A stretch of 64,000 bases of DNA from Pseudomonas khorasanensis (GCF_014268505.2 NZ_JABWQP020000014.1:54441-118440); one strand, 5' to 3'; shown: positions 33,977 to 43,043, numbered from the stretch's first letter. Numbers and translations are program-made. The notes: a model not told the origin generated them from the letters alone.

Positions 33977-34732
33977 TCAGGTCGCCGGGCGAATACTGTT
34001 GATCAACGACTGCAACGAATACCCCAGCTGCGGCGCCAGCGCTTCAGCCCGCTGGGTCAGCGCCTGCATGTCCAGCTCCTGATCCAGATCGGCCGGCACA
34101 ATCAGAATCACATTGCCTTCCTTCACCGGCAGTTCCCAGTAGTGCCGGTGATAGAGCCCGCGCAACAGCGCTGCGCCCAGGGGTTTGCCGTCGTCGGTGG
34201 CCCACTGATTGATCACCAGCCAGCCGCCCGGATTCAAACGCTTCTGACAATCGCCCAGAAAACTCCAGGCCAGATGCCCGACGCCCGGGCCGACGTCTGT
34301 GTAGAGGTCGACGAAGATCAGGTCCGCAGGTTCTGCCGTCGGCAACAGTTCGAGCGCATCGCCGACACGGATATACAGGCGAGGATCGTCATCCAGCCCG
34401 AGGTATTGGATGGCCAGACGCGGCACGTCCGGGCGCAGCTCAATGGCTTCGACATCTTCCAGCGGCAGGAACTTGAGGCAGGCCTGGGTCAGCGTGCCCG
34501 CGCCAAGTCCCAGAAACAGCGCGCTCTCCGGCTGCTCGTGGCACAACGCGCCGATGAGCATCGCCCGCGTGTAGTCGTACTCCAGCCAGCTCGGGTCGGC
34601 AGTGAACACGCAGCTTTGCTCGATCGCATCGCCAAACTCCAGAAACCGGTAGTCCGCCACTTCCAGCACGCGAATCACGCCGAACTCATCCTGTACCTCG
34701 GCGAGCAGATGCTCGACGCGCTCCTCAGTCAT
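33977..34732 (-). CDS. Spermidine-synthase-like SAM-binding protein
   Basis: Protein of 251 residues with a Rossmann methyltransferase core: FLGLGAGTLTQACLKFLP near 92, acidic AIELRPDVPRLA near 115 and IFVDLYTD near 158. It belongs to the spermidine-synthase superfamily but lacks an obvious polyamine-synthase DSSDP signature, so aminopropyl transfer is doubtful and a methyltransferase role is possible. It is a single gene, divergent from the class II DAHP synthase gene. Confidence 0.8.
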   Translation of the reverse strand: MTEERVEHLLAEVQDEFGVIRVLEVADYRFLEFGDAIEQSCVFTADPSWLEYDYTRAMLIGALCHEQPESALFLGLGAGTLTQACLKFLPLEDVEAIELRPDVPRLAIQYLGLDDDPRLYIRVGDALELLPTAEPADLIFVDLYTDVGPGVGHLAWSFLGDCQKRLNPGGWLVINQWATDDGKPLGAALLRGLYHRHYWELPVKEGNVILIVPADLDQELDMQALTQRAEALAPQLGYSLQSLINSIRPAT

Positions 34733-34884
34733 TTCGTCTCCTGATGGTCACCGGGCGCGGTGACGCGATGGCACCGCTGTGGCGCCGTGGCAAAGCGGCG
34801 ATTGTCGGCGATGGGGCGGGAACAGGTCACGCACTAATTGCTGATACCATGGCGCTTCCCTGCGTATGAAACTTCGAGACCGTG

Positions 34885-36231
34885 ATGAGCCAACCGTGGA
34901 GCCCTGACAGCTGGCGCGCCCTGCCGATCCAGCAACAACCGCAATACCCCGACGCCGCGCACCTGCGCCAGGTCGAGCAAACACTGGCCAGCTATCCGCC
35001 GCTGGTATTTGCCGGCGAAGCGCGAGAGCTGCGCCGACAGTTCGCCGAAGTCACCCAGGGCCGGGCGTTTTTGCTGCAGGGCGGCGATTGCGCTGAAAGC
35101 TTCGCCGAATTCTCCGCAGCGAAGATCCGTGACACGTTTAAAGTGTTGCTGCAAATGGCGATCGTCATGACCTTTGCGGCCGGCTGCCCGGTGGTCAAGG
35201 TCGGGCGCATGGCCGGTCAGTTCGCCAAGCCGCGTTCAGCCAATGACGAAACGATCGACGGCGTGACCTTGCCCGCCTACCGTGGCGACATCGTCAACGG
35301 CATTGGGTTCGACGAAAAGAGCCGCGTGCCGGATCCGGAGCGCCTGCTGCAGTCCTACCACCAGTCCACCGCGACGCTGAACCTGCTGCGCGCTTTTGCC
35401 CAGGGCGGCTTTGCCGATCTGCATCAGGTGCACAAATGGAACCTGGACTTTATCGCCAACTCAGCGCTGGCCGAGAAGTACAGCCACCTCGCCGACCGCA
35501 TCGATGAAACCCTGGCGTTCATGCGCGCCTGTGGCATGGACAGCTCCCCGCAGCTGCGCGAAACCAGTTTTTTCACCGCCCACGAAGCGTTGCTGCTGAA
35601 CTACGAAGAAGCCTTCGTGCGCCGCGACAGCCTGACCAACGATTATTACGATTGCTCGGCGCACATGCTGTGGATCGGCGACCGTACTCGTCAGCTCGAT
35701 GGTGCGCACGTGGAATTCCTGCGCGGCGTGAACAACCCGATCGGCGTCAAAGTCGGCCCGAGCATGAACCCCGACGACCTGATTCGCCTGATCGACGTGC
35801 TCAACCCGGACAACGATCCGGGTCGCCTGAACCTGATCGCGCGGATGGGTGCGAACAAAGTTGGCGATCACCTGCCGGCGTTGATTCAGGCAGTGCAGCG
35901 CGAAGGCAAGCAGGTGCTGTGGAGCTCCGATCCTATGCACGGCAACACCATCAAGGCCAGCAGCGGCTACAAGACCCGAGACTTCGCGCAAATCCTTGGT
36001 GAGGTAAAACAGTTCTTCCAGGTTCACGAGGCGGAAGGCAGTTACGCCGGCGGCATCCATATCGAGATGACCGGGCAGAACGTCACCGAGTGCATTGGCG
36101 GTGCGCGGCCGATTACCGAGGATGGCTTGTCGGACCGCTATCACACGCACTGTGATCCACGGATGAATGCCGACCAGTCGCTGGAGCTGGCGTTTTTGAT
36201 TGCCGAGACCTTGAAACAGGTTCGGCGTTAG
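34885..36231 (+). CDS. 3-deoxy-7-phosphoheptulonate synthase, class II
   Basis: First enzyme of the shikimate pathway: joins phosphoenolpyruvate and erythrose-4-phosphate. The protein is 448 residues, the usual plant-like (class II) size, with LLQGGDCAESF near 70, VKVGRMAGQFAKPRS near 110, SSDPMHGNT near 350 and HIEMTGQNVTECIGG near 395. The first ATG after a GTG is chosen. It is the second, unrelated type of DAHP synthase in the window (compare 50418-51494). Confidence 0.95.
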   Translation: MSQPWSPDSWRALPIQQQPQYPDAAHLRQVEQTLASYPPLVFAGEARELRRQFAEVTQGRAFLLQGGDCAESFAEFSAAKIRDTFKVLLQMAIVMTFAAGCPVVKVGRMAGQFAKPRSANDETIDGVTLPAYRGDIVNGIGFDEKSRVPDPERLLQSYHQSTATLNLLRAFAQGGFADLHQVHKWNLDFIANSALAEKYSHLADRIDETLAFMRACGMDSSPQLRETSFFTAHEALLLNYEEAFVRRDSLTNDYYDCSAHMLWIGDRTRQLDGAHVEFLRGVNNPIGVKVGPSMNPDDLIRLIDVLNPDNDPGRLNLIARMGANKVGDHLPALIQAVQREGKQVLWSSDPMHGNTIKASSGYKTRDFAQILGEVKQFFQVHEAEGSYAGGIHIEMTGQNVTECIGGARPITEDGLSDRYHTHCDPRMNADQSLELAFLIAETLKQVRR

Positions 36232-36246
36232 ACCGCGTCGCCCCAA

Positions 36247-36311
36247 TTCGCGAGCAGGCTCGCTCCCACATTTGGAATGCGTTTCCTTGTGGGAGCGAGC
36301 CTGCTCGCGAA
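36247..36311. repeat. REP pair (REPIN), short-spacer class
   Basis: Inverted REP units with a 19-base spacer containing GAATGCGTTTC, between convergent DAHP synthase and ycaQ. Confidence 0.9.
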
Positions 36312-36320
36312 GAGGCCAGC

Positions 36321-37547
36321 TCAGGCACCCTCAATCTGGGCCAAGGCCACCCGCAACCGGCCTGCACTCTCGCGCTGGCAATTCAACTGCACCCGCGCCA
36401 GCCCCAACCAATCGGCCATCCGCCGCACATTCGTGGCCAGCGCGAGCATCCCCTCCTCGTCCAGCCCCGGCGCTTCCTCGTGCACCGCATGCACCGCCAA
36501 CTGCCCCGCCGCGCGCTCGGCACGCAAATCCACCCGCGCCGCGATCCGTTCATTGTGCAAAAACGGCAGCACGTAATAGCCGTAAACCCGTTTGTGCTGC
36601 GGTGTGTAAATTTCCAGTCGATAGCGGAAATCGAACAAGCGCTCGGTGCGGCTGCGCTCCCAGATCAACGAGTCGAACGGCGACAGCAACGCACTCGCCG
36701 TCACGCTGCGCGGGATTTTCGGTTCCGGCAGGCAATAGGCGATCTGCCGCCAACCGGCGACCTCACAGGCCTGCAGTTGACCGCCCCCAACCAGTTCAGC
36801 CAGACGCGGACGCGCATCCGCAGGGCTGAGCCGAAAATAGTCGCGCAGATCTTTCTCCGTGCCGACGCCCAACGCCTCAACGGCATGCAGCAACAAGCCG
36901 CGTTGCGCCTCGGCCTCGTCGGGCATCGCCTGCTGTAGGATCGAGGCGGGAATCACCCTCTCGGGCAAATCATACAAACGCTCAAAACCGCGCCGCGCCG
37001 CCACCGTCACTTCACCAGCGGCGAACAGCCATTCCAGCGCAAGTTTCTCAACGCTCCAGTCCCACCAAGGGCCGGCCTTGTCCTCGCGGGTCGACAAACT
37101 GCCAGCGCCCAGCGCGCCCCGCTCCTCGACCGACGCGAGCACCCGGCGAATCGTCTCCTGTTGCTCGCGCCCGAACTTCGCCAGCTGCTGATAGATGTCC
37201 TCGCCGCGCCTGGCGCGCTGCATCCGCCAGACCAGCAACGGGTACATCGACAGTGGCAGCAACGATGCTTCATGGCCCCAATATTCAAACAGCGTACGCC
37301 GACGCCCCGAACTCCAGGCAGCCTGGTCGAGCAAGTCGCAAGAATAGGTTCCAAGACGGGAAAACAGCGGAAGGTAGTGCGAACGTACCACGGCGTTGAC
37401 GGAATCGATTTGCAGCAAGCCCAGCCGTTCGATTAGCCGGTTAACGTGGGCAGCCTTGACGGTCGGCGGCTGGCGCCCGTTGAACCCTTGGGCAGCCAGC
37501 GCCAGACGTCGCGCCTGTTTGAGGGAAAAGGACACTGTCGCGGGCAT
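36321..37547 (-). CDS. ycaQ: YcaQ/AlkX-type DNA glycosylase (winged-helix, HTH_42)
   Basis: Protein of 408 residues of the AlkZ/YcaQ family, which unhooks interstrand crosslinks and removes bulky alkyl adducts. The family active-site motif appears as LLQIDSVN (Q-x-D) near residue 42, the form found in E. coli YcaQ, not the Q-x-Q of Streptomyces AlkZ. HYLPLFSRLG and the C-terminal LSPFDSLIWERSRTERLFDF are further hallmarks. GGAG lies 6 bases before the ATG. Confidence 0.9.
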   Translation of the reverse strand: MPATVSFSLKQARRLALAAQGFNGRQPPTVKAAHVNRLIERLGLLQIDSVNAVVRSHYLPLFSRLGTYSCDLLDQAAWSSGRRRTLFEYWGHEASLLPLSMYPLLVWRMQRARRGEDIYQQLAKFGREQQETIRRVLASVEERGALGAGSLSTREDKAGPWWDWSVEKLALEWLFAAGEVTVAARRGFERLYDLPERVIPASILQQAMPDEAEAQRGLLLHAVEALGVGTEKDLRDYFRLSPADARPRLAELVGGGQLQACEVAGWRQIAYCLPEPKIPRSVTASALLSPFDSLIWERSRTERLFDFRYRLEIYTPQHKRVYGYYVLPFLHNERIAARVDLRAERAAGQLAVHAVHEEAPGLDEEGMLALATNVRRMADWLGLARVQLNCQRESAGRLRVALAQIEGA

Positions 37548-37611
37548 TTATTTCTCCATGTCTGCTCGCAACCTACCTCACCTGAAAGGGGTTTGTGTAG
37601 CGATGTCCTCA

Positions 37612-37833
37612 TCATTTATGCATCGGGTCGTCCCAGAACGGCCGCACGGTTTCGTGTTCAACATCAGCGCGGCTGATGCCGATGTCCTTTAATGCTTCGT
37701 CGCTCAAACTGGCGAGCATCTCCCGTTCGCGGTGGAGTTCGTACCAACGGCCGAACTTGTGCAGCAGATCGGAAACGATATGGCCGTGGCCGGAAAACTG
37801 TTCTTCGTTTGCGTACTCTCTTTGACCTTTCAT
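37612..37833 (-). CDS. DUF1127 small protein
   Basis: Protein of 73 residues with a C-terminal DUF1127 motif (REMLASLSDEALKDIGISRADVEHE). Proteins of this kind are small arginine-rich regulators that in some alphaproteobacteria affect RNA turnover and phosphate or carbon metabolism. A perfect AGGAGG lies 7 bases before ATG 37833, so upstream codons are excluded. It is divergent from a LysR gene about 70 bases away that may control it. Confidence 0.9.
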   Translation of the reverse strand: MKGQREYANEEQFSGHGHIVSDLLHKFGRWYELHREREMLASLSDEALKDIGISRADVEHETVRPFWDDPMHK

Positions 37834-37903
37834 CGTCTTGCCTCCTTTTGTGGATGGCTCAAGTCTCTCCCTGGCGCTAAGATCAATCCAACGAATGTTT
37901 CTG

Positions 37904-38785
37904 ATGGCATGCATCACGGAGATTCATCAATTGTCCGCCTACCCCAGTATCGATACCGATGTCTTGCGCACCTTCGTCGCGATTGCCGATCAGGGCGGTT
38001 TCACCCGTGCGGGCGAGATGGTCAATCGCACCCAATCGGCGGTAAGCATGCAGATGAAACGTCTGGAAGAAGACGTATTGCAGCGCCAACTGTTCGAACG
38101 TGACGGTCGCCAGGTGCGGCTGACGGCCGAGGGCCAGGTGCTGCTCGGCTATGCGCGGCGCATCCTCAAGTTGCACAGCGAGGTGTTCAACACCCTGCGC
38201 GAGCCGCACATGGTCGGCACCGTGCGCATCGGCACGCCGGATGATTACGTGATGCGGTTTCTGCCGGGGATCCTGTCGCGATTCGCGCAGTTCTATCCGC
38301 TGATCCAGATCGAAGTGCATTGTGAATCGAGCAAACAGTTGCTGCAGCGCACCGATCTGGACCTGTCGATCGTCACGCGCGAGCCAGGCAACGAGCTTGG
38401 CCAACTGTTGCGCAAGGAACGGTTTGTCTGGGCGGAGGCGCAAAATTTCAATGCACATGAACAGACGCCATTGCCTCTGGCGATGTTCAACAGCGATTGT
38501 TTCTGCCGCTTGTGGGCGTGCAATGCGCTGGACGCCATGGGCCGCGACTACCGCATCGCTTACAACAGCACCAGCCTGTCGGCCCTGATGGCCGTGGTCA
38601 GCGCGGGTCTGGCGATCACCGCGCAGCTGGAAAGCCTGATCACACCTGACATGCGCATCCTCGGCGCCGCCGAAGATCTGCCACTGTTGCCGGAGGCCAG
38701 CATCATGCTGATCCGCAACCTGAACAATCCTTCGCCGATCACCGAATGCCTGGCCGAGCACATCGTTGAAGGCTTCAAACTTTAA
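37904..38785 (+). CDS. LysR-family transcriptional regulator
   Basis: N-terminal winged helix-turn-helix (FVAIADQGGFTRAGEMVNRT, then SAVSMQMKRLEEDV) and a substrate-binding domain from about 100, giving 293 residues. No strong ribosome site precedes ATG 37904. ATG 37895 and TTG 37930 (GGAG 8 bases before) are alternatives. It is divergent from the DUF1127 gene; the last 11 bases overlap the convergent TauE gene. The effector is unknown. Confidence 0.88.
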   Translation: MACITEIHQLSAYPSIDTDVLRTFVAIADQGGFTRAGEMVNRTQSAVSMQMKRLEEDVLQRQLFERDGRQVRLTAEGQVLLGYARRILKLHSEVFNTLREPHMVGTVRIGTPDDYVMRFLPGILSRFAQFYPLIQIEVHCESSKQLLQRTDLDLSIVTREPGNELGQLLRKERFVWAEAQNFNAHEQTPLPLAMFNSDCFCRLWACNALDAMGRDYRIAYNSTSLSALMAVVSAGLAITAQLESLITPDMRILGAAEDLPLLPEASIMLIRNLNNPSPITECLAEHIVEGFKL

Positions 38786-39521
38786 ACGCGAGCATTACCG
38801 CGCACAGCACCAGAAAACCGCAGAACAACCCGCGCAGGTATTTTTCCGGCATGGCGTGAGCGACTTTCACGCCCCAACTGATGCTGGCCAGACCGCCGAG
38901 TGCCAACGGCAGGCCGATCACCCAGTCCACCTCGTGATGCACCGCGTAGGTCACCAACGTTACGCCGGTGCTCGGCAATGCCAGCGCCAGCGACAACCCT
39001 TGAGCAACCACTTGTGTGGTGCCGAACAGGCTGGTCAACACGGGCGTCGCTACCACGGCGCCGCCCACGCCGAACAACCCGCCCATGGTTCCAGATGCCG
39101 CACCGAGCACGCCCAGCCACGGCCAGGAATGGCGCATCTGGGCAGTCGGCGCGGGCCGGCGACCGAACATTTTCAACAGGTTGTAGGCCGACAGCGCCAC
39201 CAGAAACGCGACGAAGCCGATGCGCATGGTCTGCGCATCAATCCCCACCGCCCAGATCGAACCCAGCCAGGCAAAGACAAAACCCATCACCGCCAACGGC
39301 AGCGCGTGGCGCAATTCAATGCGGGTGCGCTGGTGATAGCGCCACAGCGCGAGCATCACGTTGGGCACCACCATCACCAGCGCCGTGCCTTGGGCGATCT
39401 GCTGATCGAGCCCGAACCACACGCCCAGCAAAGGAATGGCGATCAAACCGCCACCGATGCCAAAAATCCCGCCCAAAGTGCCCAGGGCGGCGCCGAACAA
39501 CAGGTACAGCAGAAATTCCAT
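38775..39521 (-). CDS. TauE/SafE (TSUP) family membrane exporter
   Basis: Sulfite/organosulfonate exporter family protein of 248 residues with about eight hydrophobic helices and two glycine-rich repeats (TLGGIFGIGGGLIAIPLL near the start, GTMGGLFGVGGAVVATPVL in the middle), the duplicated TSUP signature. ATG 39521 begins MEFLLYLLFG; an in-frame ATG 18 bases upstream is possible. It is divergent from a LysR gene, its likely regulator. The substrate is unknown. Confidence 0.9.
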   Translation of the reverse strand: MEFLLYLLFGAALGTLGGIFGIGGGLIAIPLLGVWFGLDQQIAQGTALVMVVPNVMLALWRYHQRTRIELRHALPLAVMGFVFAWLGSIWAVGIDAQTMRIGFVAFLVALSAYNLLKMFGRRPAPTAQMRHSWPWLGVLGAASGTMGGLFGVGGAVVATPVLTSLFGTTQVVAQGLSLALALPSTGVTLVTYAVHHEVDWVIGLPLALGGLASISWGVKVAHAMPEKYLRGLFCGFLVLCAVMLAFKV

Positions 39522-39633
39522 CACAGCGGCAATCCTCATGTGTCAGGCGTTCAATGCTACGCAGTCACGCCTAGCGGGGAAACGCACAGCAGCGCACAAT
39601 GGCTATGCGAATTCTGCACAAGCGTATTTACCC

Positions 39634-40590
39634 ATGAATCCCAATCAATTGACCGATCAGCTCGCCCTGTTTCTCGATGTGCTCGAGAGTGGCAGTTTTT
39701 CCGCGGCTTCACGTCGCCATCCGCTGACGCCGTCCGCCGTAGCCCGGCGCATCGACAGCCTGGAAAACGCAGTCGGCAGCCAGCTGTTCGTGCGCAGCAC
39801 CCATGTCGTTCGCCCGACCTCGGCCGGCCTGGCGTTCGCCGAACGGGCGCGGCGGATCATCGCCGAGCTGCAACTGGCGCGCGCCGAGGCCGTCTCGCTG
39901 AGCAGTGCGCCGGAAGGCCTGATCCGCATCGACGCGCCAGCAGCGTTCGGGCGACGACACCTGGCGCCGGTGATTGCCGACTTTCTTTTGCTGTACCCGG
40001 GGCTGGATGTGCAGATGCACTTGATCGACAGCTTCAGCGACATGGCCGGCGCGAATCTAGGCAAAGTCGATCTGGTGCTGCGGACCGGGCAACTGGCCGA
40101 CTCCCGGCTGGTTGCCACACCCCTGGCGAGCATGATGCGCGTCGCCTGCGCCAGCCCCGACTATTTGAAGCGGCGCGGCGTGCCCGTTCATCCCTCGCAA
40201 CTGAGCGAGCACGACGGCCTGGACTGGGAAGGCCTCGCCCCGCACTTTGCCTGGAAGTTCGAGGTGGACGGGCAGATGCAGCTGCATCGGCCATCGCGCG
40301 TGCGCCTGAGCGCCAACAATGCCGAAGCCCTGGCGTGTGGCGCGGTGGCGGGACTGGGCGTCGCACACCTGCCGACCTGGCTCGCCAGCGAATACCTGCT
40401 GCGCGGTGAATTGCTGCCTCTGTTCTGTGAGAACGGCCTGCCGCCTGCGGAGTCCACCGGTATCTACGCACTGCGGATGGAACAGCGAATACATTCGCGC
40501 AGTCGGTTGCTGCTGGAATACCTGAAAACCCGCTTCAGCCCGGTGCCGCCGTGGGATCTGGCGTTGCAACGGCAATTCGGCCGGCACTGA
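39634..40590 (+). CDS. LysR-family transcriptional regulator
   Basis: Regulator of 318 residues with an N-terminal helix-turn-helix (VLESGSFSAASRRHPLTPSA) and a LysR substrate domain from about 92 (EGLIRIDAPAAFGRRHLAPV). This subgroup (LysR type with DAPAAFG) is common near oxidoreductases and transporters. It is divergent from the TauE exporter across 112 bases, so regulation of that gene is likely. Confidence 0.9.
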   Translation: MNPNQLTDQLALFLDVLESGSFSAASRRHPLTPSAVARRIDSLENAVGSQLFVRSTHVVRPTSAGLAFAERARRIIAELQLARAEAVSLSSAPEGLIRIDAPAAFGRRHLAPVIADFLLLYPGLDVQMHLIDSFSDMAGANLGKVDLVLRTGQLADSRLVATPLASMMRVACASPDYLKRRGVPVHPSQLSEHDGLDWEGLAPHFAWKFEVDGQMQLHRPSRVRLSANNAEALACGAVAGLGVAHLPTWLASEYLLRGELLPLFCENGLPPAESTGIYALRMEQRIHSRSRLLLEYLKTRFSPVPPWDLALQRQFGRH

Positions 40591-40664
40591 CGCCGGGCAT
40601 ATTTATCTGGCGCATTAAAGATTCGAGCGCTAGATTTGTAACGATCAACGATCAAGGCTTTGAC

Positions 40665-41120
40665 ATGACTTCCGAACGCGACAACTGCGACGACCTGCTG
40701 CTCGACAATCAGGCGTGCTTCGCTCTCCACTCGACCTCGCTCATGATGACCAAGGTCTACAAGCCGCTGTTGCAAGCTCTGGGCCTGACCTATCCGCAAT
40801 ATCTGGCGATGATGGTGTTGTGGGAGAAGGACGGTTTGACGGTGGGAGAAATCAGCGCGCGCCTGCTGACCGATCCGGGTTCGCTGACGCCGTTGCTTAA
40901 ACGCCTGGAAGCAGAAGGCTTGCTCAGCCGCACCCGCAGTCGCGAGGATGAGCGGGTGGTGATTGTCGAGCTGACCGAAGCGGGCCGGGCTTTGCGGGAT
41001 AAAGCGCAGACCGTGCCGCAGTGCATTCTTGGCGCCAGCGGTTTCACCCTGGAACGTCTGCAGAAGTTACAGGCCGAGCTGCAAGCGCTGCGCGGACATC
41101 TGCAAGACAGCCTGAATTAA
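40665..41120 (+). CDS. ohrR: OhrR-type MarR repressor (copy 2)
   Basis: Organic-peroxide sensor of 151 residues with the reactive Cys in LLLDNQACFALHSTS near 18, YKPLLQALGLTYPQYLAMM and the winged helix LLTDPGSLTPLLKRLE. The ATG is preceded by AAGG 7-8 bases upstream. It lies upstream of and in line with ohr, separated by a REP pair and a promoter with two palindromes. It is a paralogue of the copy at 25186-25647. Confidence 0.93.
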   Translation: MTSERDNCDDLLLDNQACFALHSTSLMMTKVYKPLLQALGLTYPQYLAMMVLWEKDGLTVGEISARLLTDPGSLTPLLKRLEAEGLLSRTRSREDERVVIVELTEAGRALRDKAQTVPQCILGASGFTLERLQKLQAELQALRGHLQDSLN

Positions 41121-41139
41121 GCCCCGCTACATTCCCCTG

Positions 41140-41225
41140 CGGGAGCGAGCCTGCTCGCGAAAGCGTCCGATCAGACAGCGCGTCGTTGAATGTTCCACCG
41201 CCTTCGCGAGCAGGCTCGCTGCCAC
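41140..41225. repeat. REP pair (REPIN), long-spacer class
   Basis: REP units in the opposite order to the short-spacer class, starting GGGAGCGAGCCTGCTCGCG, with a spacer of about 40 bases (GATCAGACAGCGCG...). The spacer is about 80% identical to that of the pair at 42930-43016. It separates ohrR and ohr transcription units. Confidence 0.9.
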
Positions 41226-41354
41226 AGTGATTTCAGCGCCAACAAAAATATTTTTCCCGCCTGAATTCCCTCGTCAAGCGCTCTAAATCAAGCCTTATCC
41301 GCCCATTCAACGCTATGCCCTTGAGCAAAACGCGATTTTTGTTAAAAATTTATC

Positions 41355-41419
41355 TTGCGCGCTAAACATTAGCGCTATACATTCTCTTCACACCTACTTA
41401 GCGCGCAAATAATTAGCGC
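41355..41419 (+). promoter_or_regulatory. ohr promoter with two OhrR-like palindromes
   Basis: GCGCTAAACATTAGCGC (41359-41375) is a perfect 7-3-7 palindrome. GCGCAAATAATTAGCGC (41403-41419) is the same with one mismatch, 44 bases further on. A possible -10 TATACA (41376-41381) and weak -35 TTGCGC (41355-41360) lie around the first. Repressor at both sites would close the promoter. The rest of the 328-base gap holds the REP pair. Confidence 0.65.
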
Positions 41420-41448
41420 ACTACAACACCACTGAAGAGGCTCACACC

Positions 41449-41868
41449 ATGCAAACTCTCTACACTGCAATCGCAACCTCCACTGGCGGCCGTGACGGTC
41501 GTGCGATCTCCAGCGACAACGTTCTGGACGTCAAACTGGCCACCCCGAAAGAACTCGGCGGTGCTGGCGGCGCGGCGACCAACCCTGAGCAACTGTTCGC
41601 TGCCGGCTACTCGGCCTGCTTCATCGGCGCGCTGAAATTCGTAGCCAGCCAAACCAAACGCAAGATTCCTGACGACGCCTCGATCACCGCCCACGTTGGC
41701 ATCGGCCAGATCCCCGGCGGTTTCGGTCTGGACATTGATCTGCACATCAGCATGCCTGGCCTGGAACAGGCTGACGCGCAAGCGCTGGTCGACGCCGCTC
41801 ACCAGGTCTGCCCGTACTCCAACGCCACCCGTGGCAACGTCGATGTTCGTCTGCACGTCACCGTGTAA
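41449..41868 (+). CDS. ohr: Organic hydroperoxide resistance protein Ohr
   Basis: Thiol-dependent peroxidase of the Ohr/OsmC family that reduces fatty-acid and other organic hydroperoxides. The protein is 139 residues; the two catalytic cysteines lie in SACFIGALKFVA (about 61) and HQVCPYSNATRGN (about 124). A gene for an OhrR repressor lies upstream and the promoter has paired palindromes, so peroxide induction is expected. An esterase gene follows 31 bases on, probably in the same operon. Confidence 0.96.
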   Translation: MQTLYTAIATSTGGRDGRAISSDNVLDVKLATPKELGGAGGAATNPEQLFAAGYSACFIGALKFVASQTKRKIPDDASITAHVGIGQIPGGFGLDIDLHISMPGLEQADAQALVDAAHQVCPYSNATRGNVDVRLHVTV

Positions 41869-41899
41869 TCCCTGAAGCCCCCGGCCCGAACAAGGAAAA

Positions 41900-42916
41900 A
41901 TGAACATGAACACTTTCAGCAAAGTCTTGACCGGTACCCTTCTCACCCTGTCAGTGCACAGCGCCTTTGCCGGTGATGTTGAACACAACACCCAGGCATT
42001 TCTCGATGCGTTGAATGCCGGAACTGGCAAGCCGATTGAGCAGCTGTCGCCCAAGGATGCCCGTGCCGTGCTGGTCGGTGCGCAGTCCGGGGTCAAGTTG
42101 ACGCTGCCCAAAGCCGATGTCAGCGAGAAGACCATACAGGTCGATGGCCAACCGTTGAGCCTGACCATCGTCCGGCCGGCCGGGGTCAAGGGTGAGCTGC
42201 CGGTGTTCATGTTCTTCCACGGCGGCGGCTGGGTGCTGGGGGATTTCCCGACCCACGAACGCCTGGTGCGTGATCTGGTGGTCGGTTCGGGGGCGGCAGC
42301 CGTATTCGTCAATTACACCCCTTCGCCGGAAGCGCATTACCCGGTGGCGATCAACCAGGCCTACGCCGCGACCAAATGGGTGGCGGAATACGGCAAAGAA
42401 ATCAACGTCGATGGCAAGCGCCTGGCCGTGGCCGGCAACAGCGTCGGCGGCAACATGGCAGCCGTGGTTGCGCTGATGGCGAAAGACAAAGGCACGCCGG
42501 CGATCAAGTTCCAGGTGCTGCTGTGGCCGGTGACCGACGCCAACTTCGACACCGGCTCGTATAACCAGTATGCCGAGGGGCACTTCCTCACCCGCAACAT
42601 GATGAAGTGGTTCTGGGACAACTACACCACCGACGCCAAACAGCGCAACGAGATCTACGCCTCACCGCTGCGCGCCACCACCGCTCAACTCAAAGGCCTG
42701 CCGCCCGCGCTGGTGCAGACAGCGAGTGCCGACGTGTTGCGCGACGAAGGCGAAGCCTACGCACGCAAACTCGACGAGGCCGGTGTACCGGTGACGTCGG
42801 TGCGCTACAACGGCATGATCCACGATTACGGCTTGTTGAACGTGGTCAGCCAGGTGCCAGCGGTGCGTTCGGCGATGCTGCAGGCGTCTGAAGAACTCAA
42901 GCAACACTTGAAGTAA
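41900..42916 (+). CDS. Secreted alpha/beta hydrolase (HSL-like esterase)
   Basis: Carboxylesterase of 338 residues with an N-terminal export signal (about 1-26, ending HSAFAG). The hormone-sensitive-lipase family marks are present: HGGGWV oxyanion motif near 98, GNSVGG with catalytic Ser near 180, and the Asp (SADVLRDEGEAY) and His (GMIHDYGLL) positions. It follows ohr closely, so it may act on oxidised lipids or esters released under peroxide stress; that role is inferred from context only. Confidence 0.9.
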   Translation: MNMNTFSKVLTGTLLTLSVHSAFAGDVEHNTQAFLDALNAGTGKPIEQLSPKDARAVLVGAQSGVKLTLPKADVSEKTIQVDGQPLSLTIVRPAGVKGELPVFMFFHGGGWVLGDFPTHERLVRDLVVGSGAAAVFVNYTPSPEAHYPVAINQAYAATKWVAEYGKEINVDGKRLAVAGNSVGGNMAAVVALMAKDKGTPAIKFQVLLWPVTDANFDTGSYNQYAEGHFLTRNMMKWFWDNYTTDAKQRNEIYASPLRATTAQLKGLPPALVQTASADVLRDEGEAYARKLDEAGVPVTSVRYNGMIHDYGLLNVVSQVPAVRSAMLQASEELKQHLK

Positions 42917-42929
42917 CCACCGTCCCATT

Positions 42930-43016
42930 GTGGGAGCGAGCCTGCTCGCGAAAGCGTCCCGTCAGACAGCGCTTCATTGAATGACACACCGCATTCGCGA
43001 GCAGGCTCGCTCCCAC
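42930..43016. repeat. REP pair (REPIN), long-spacer class
   Basis: Same order and closely related spacer as the pair before ohr (GTCAGACAGCGCTTCATTGA against ATCAGACAGCGCGTCGTTGA). The two copies bracket ohr and the esterase gene. Confidence 0.9.
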
Positions 43017-43043
43017 AGGGTTCCGAGTGTTTCTTACAGGCAC

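Noticed and set aside
38766..40409. 547-residue open frame on the plus strand across the TauE and LysR genes
   Set aside because: It crosses two genes of proven families in the wrong frame and has no ribosome site or domain.
41140..43016. Repeated 20-30 base units that could suggest a CRISPR array
   Set aside because: They are inverted REP pairs at intergenic sites spread over 33 kb, not direct repeats with regular spacers.
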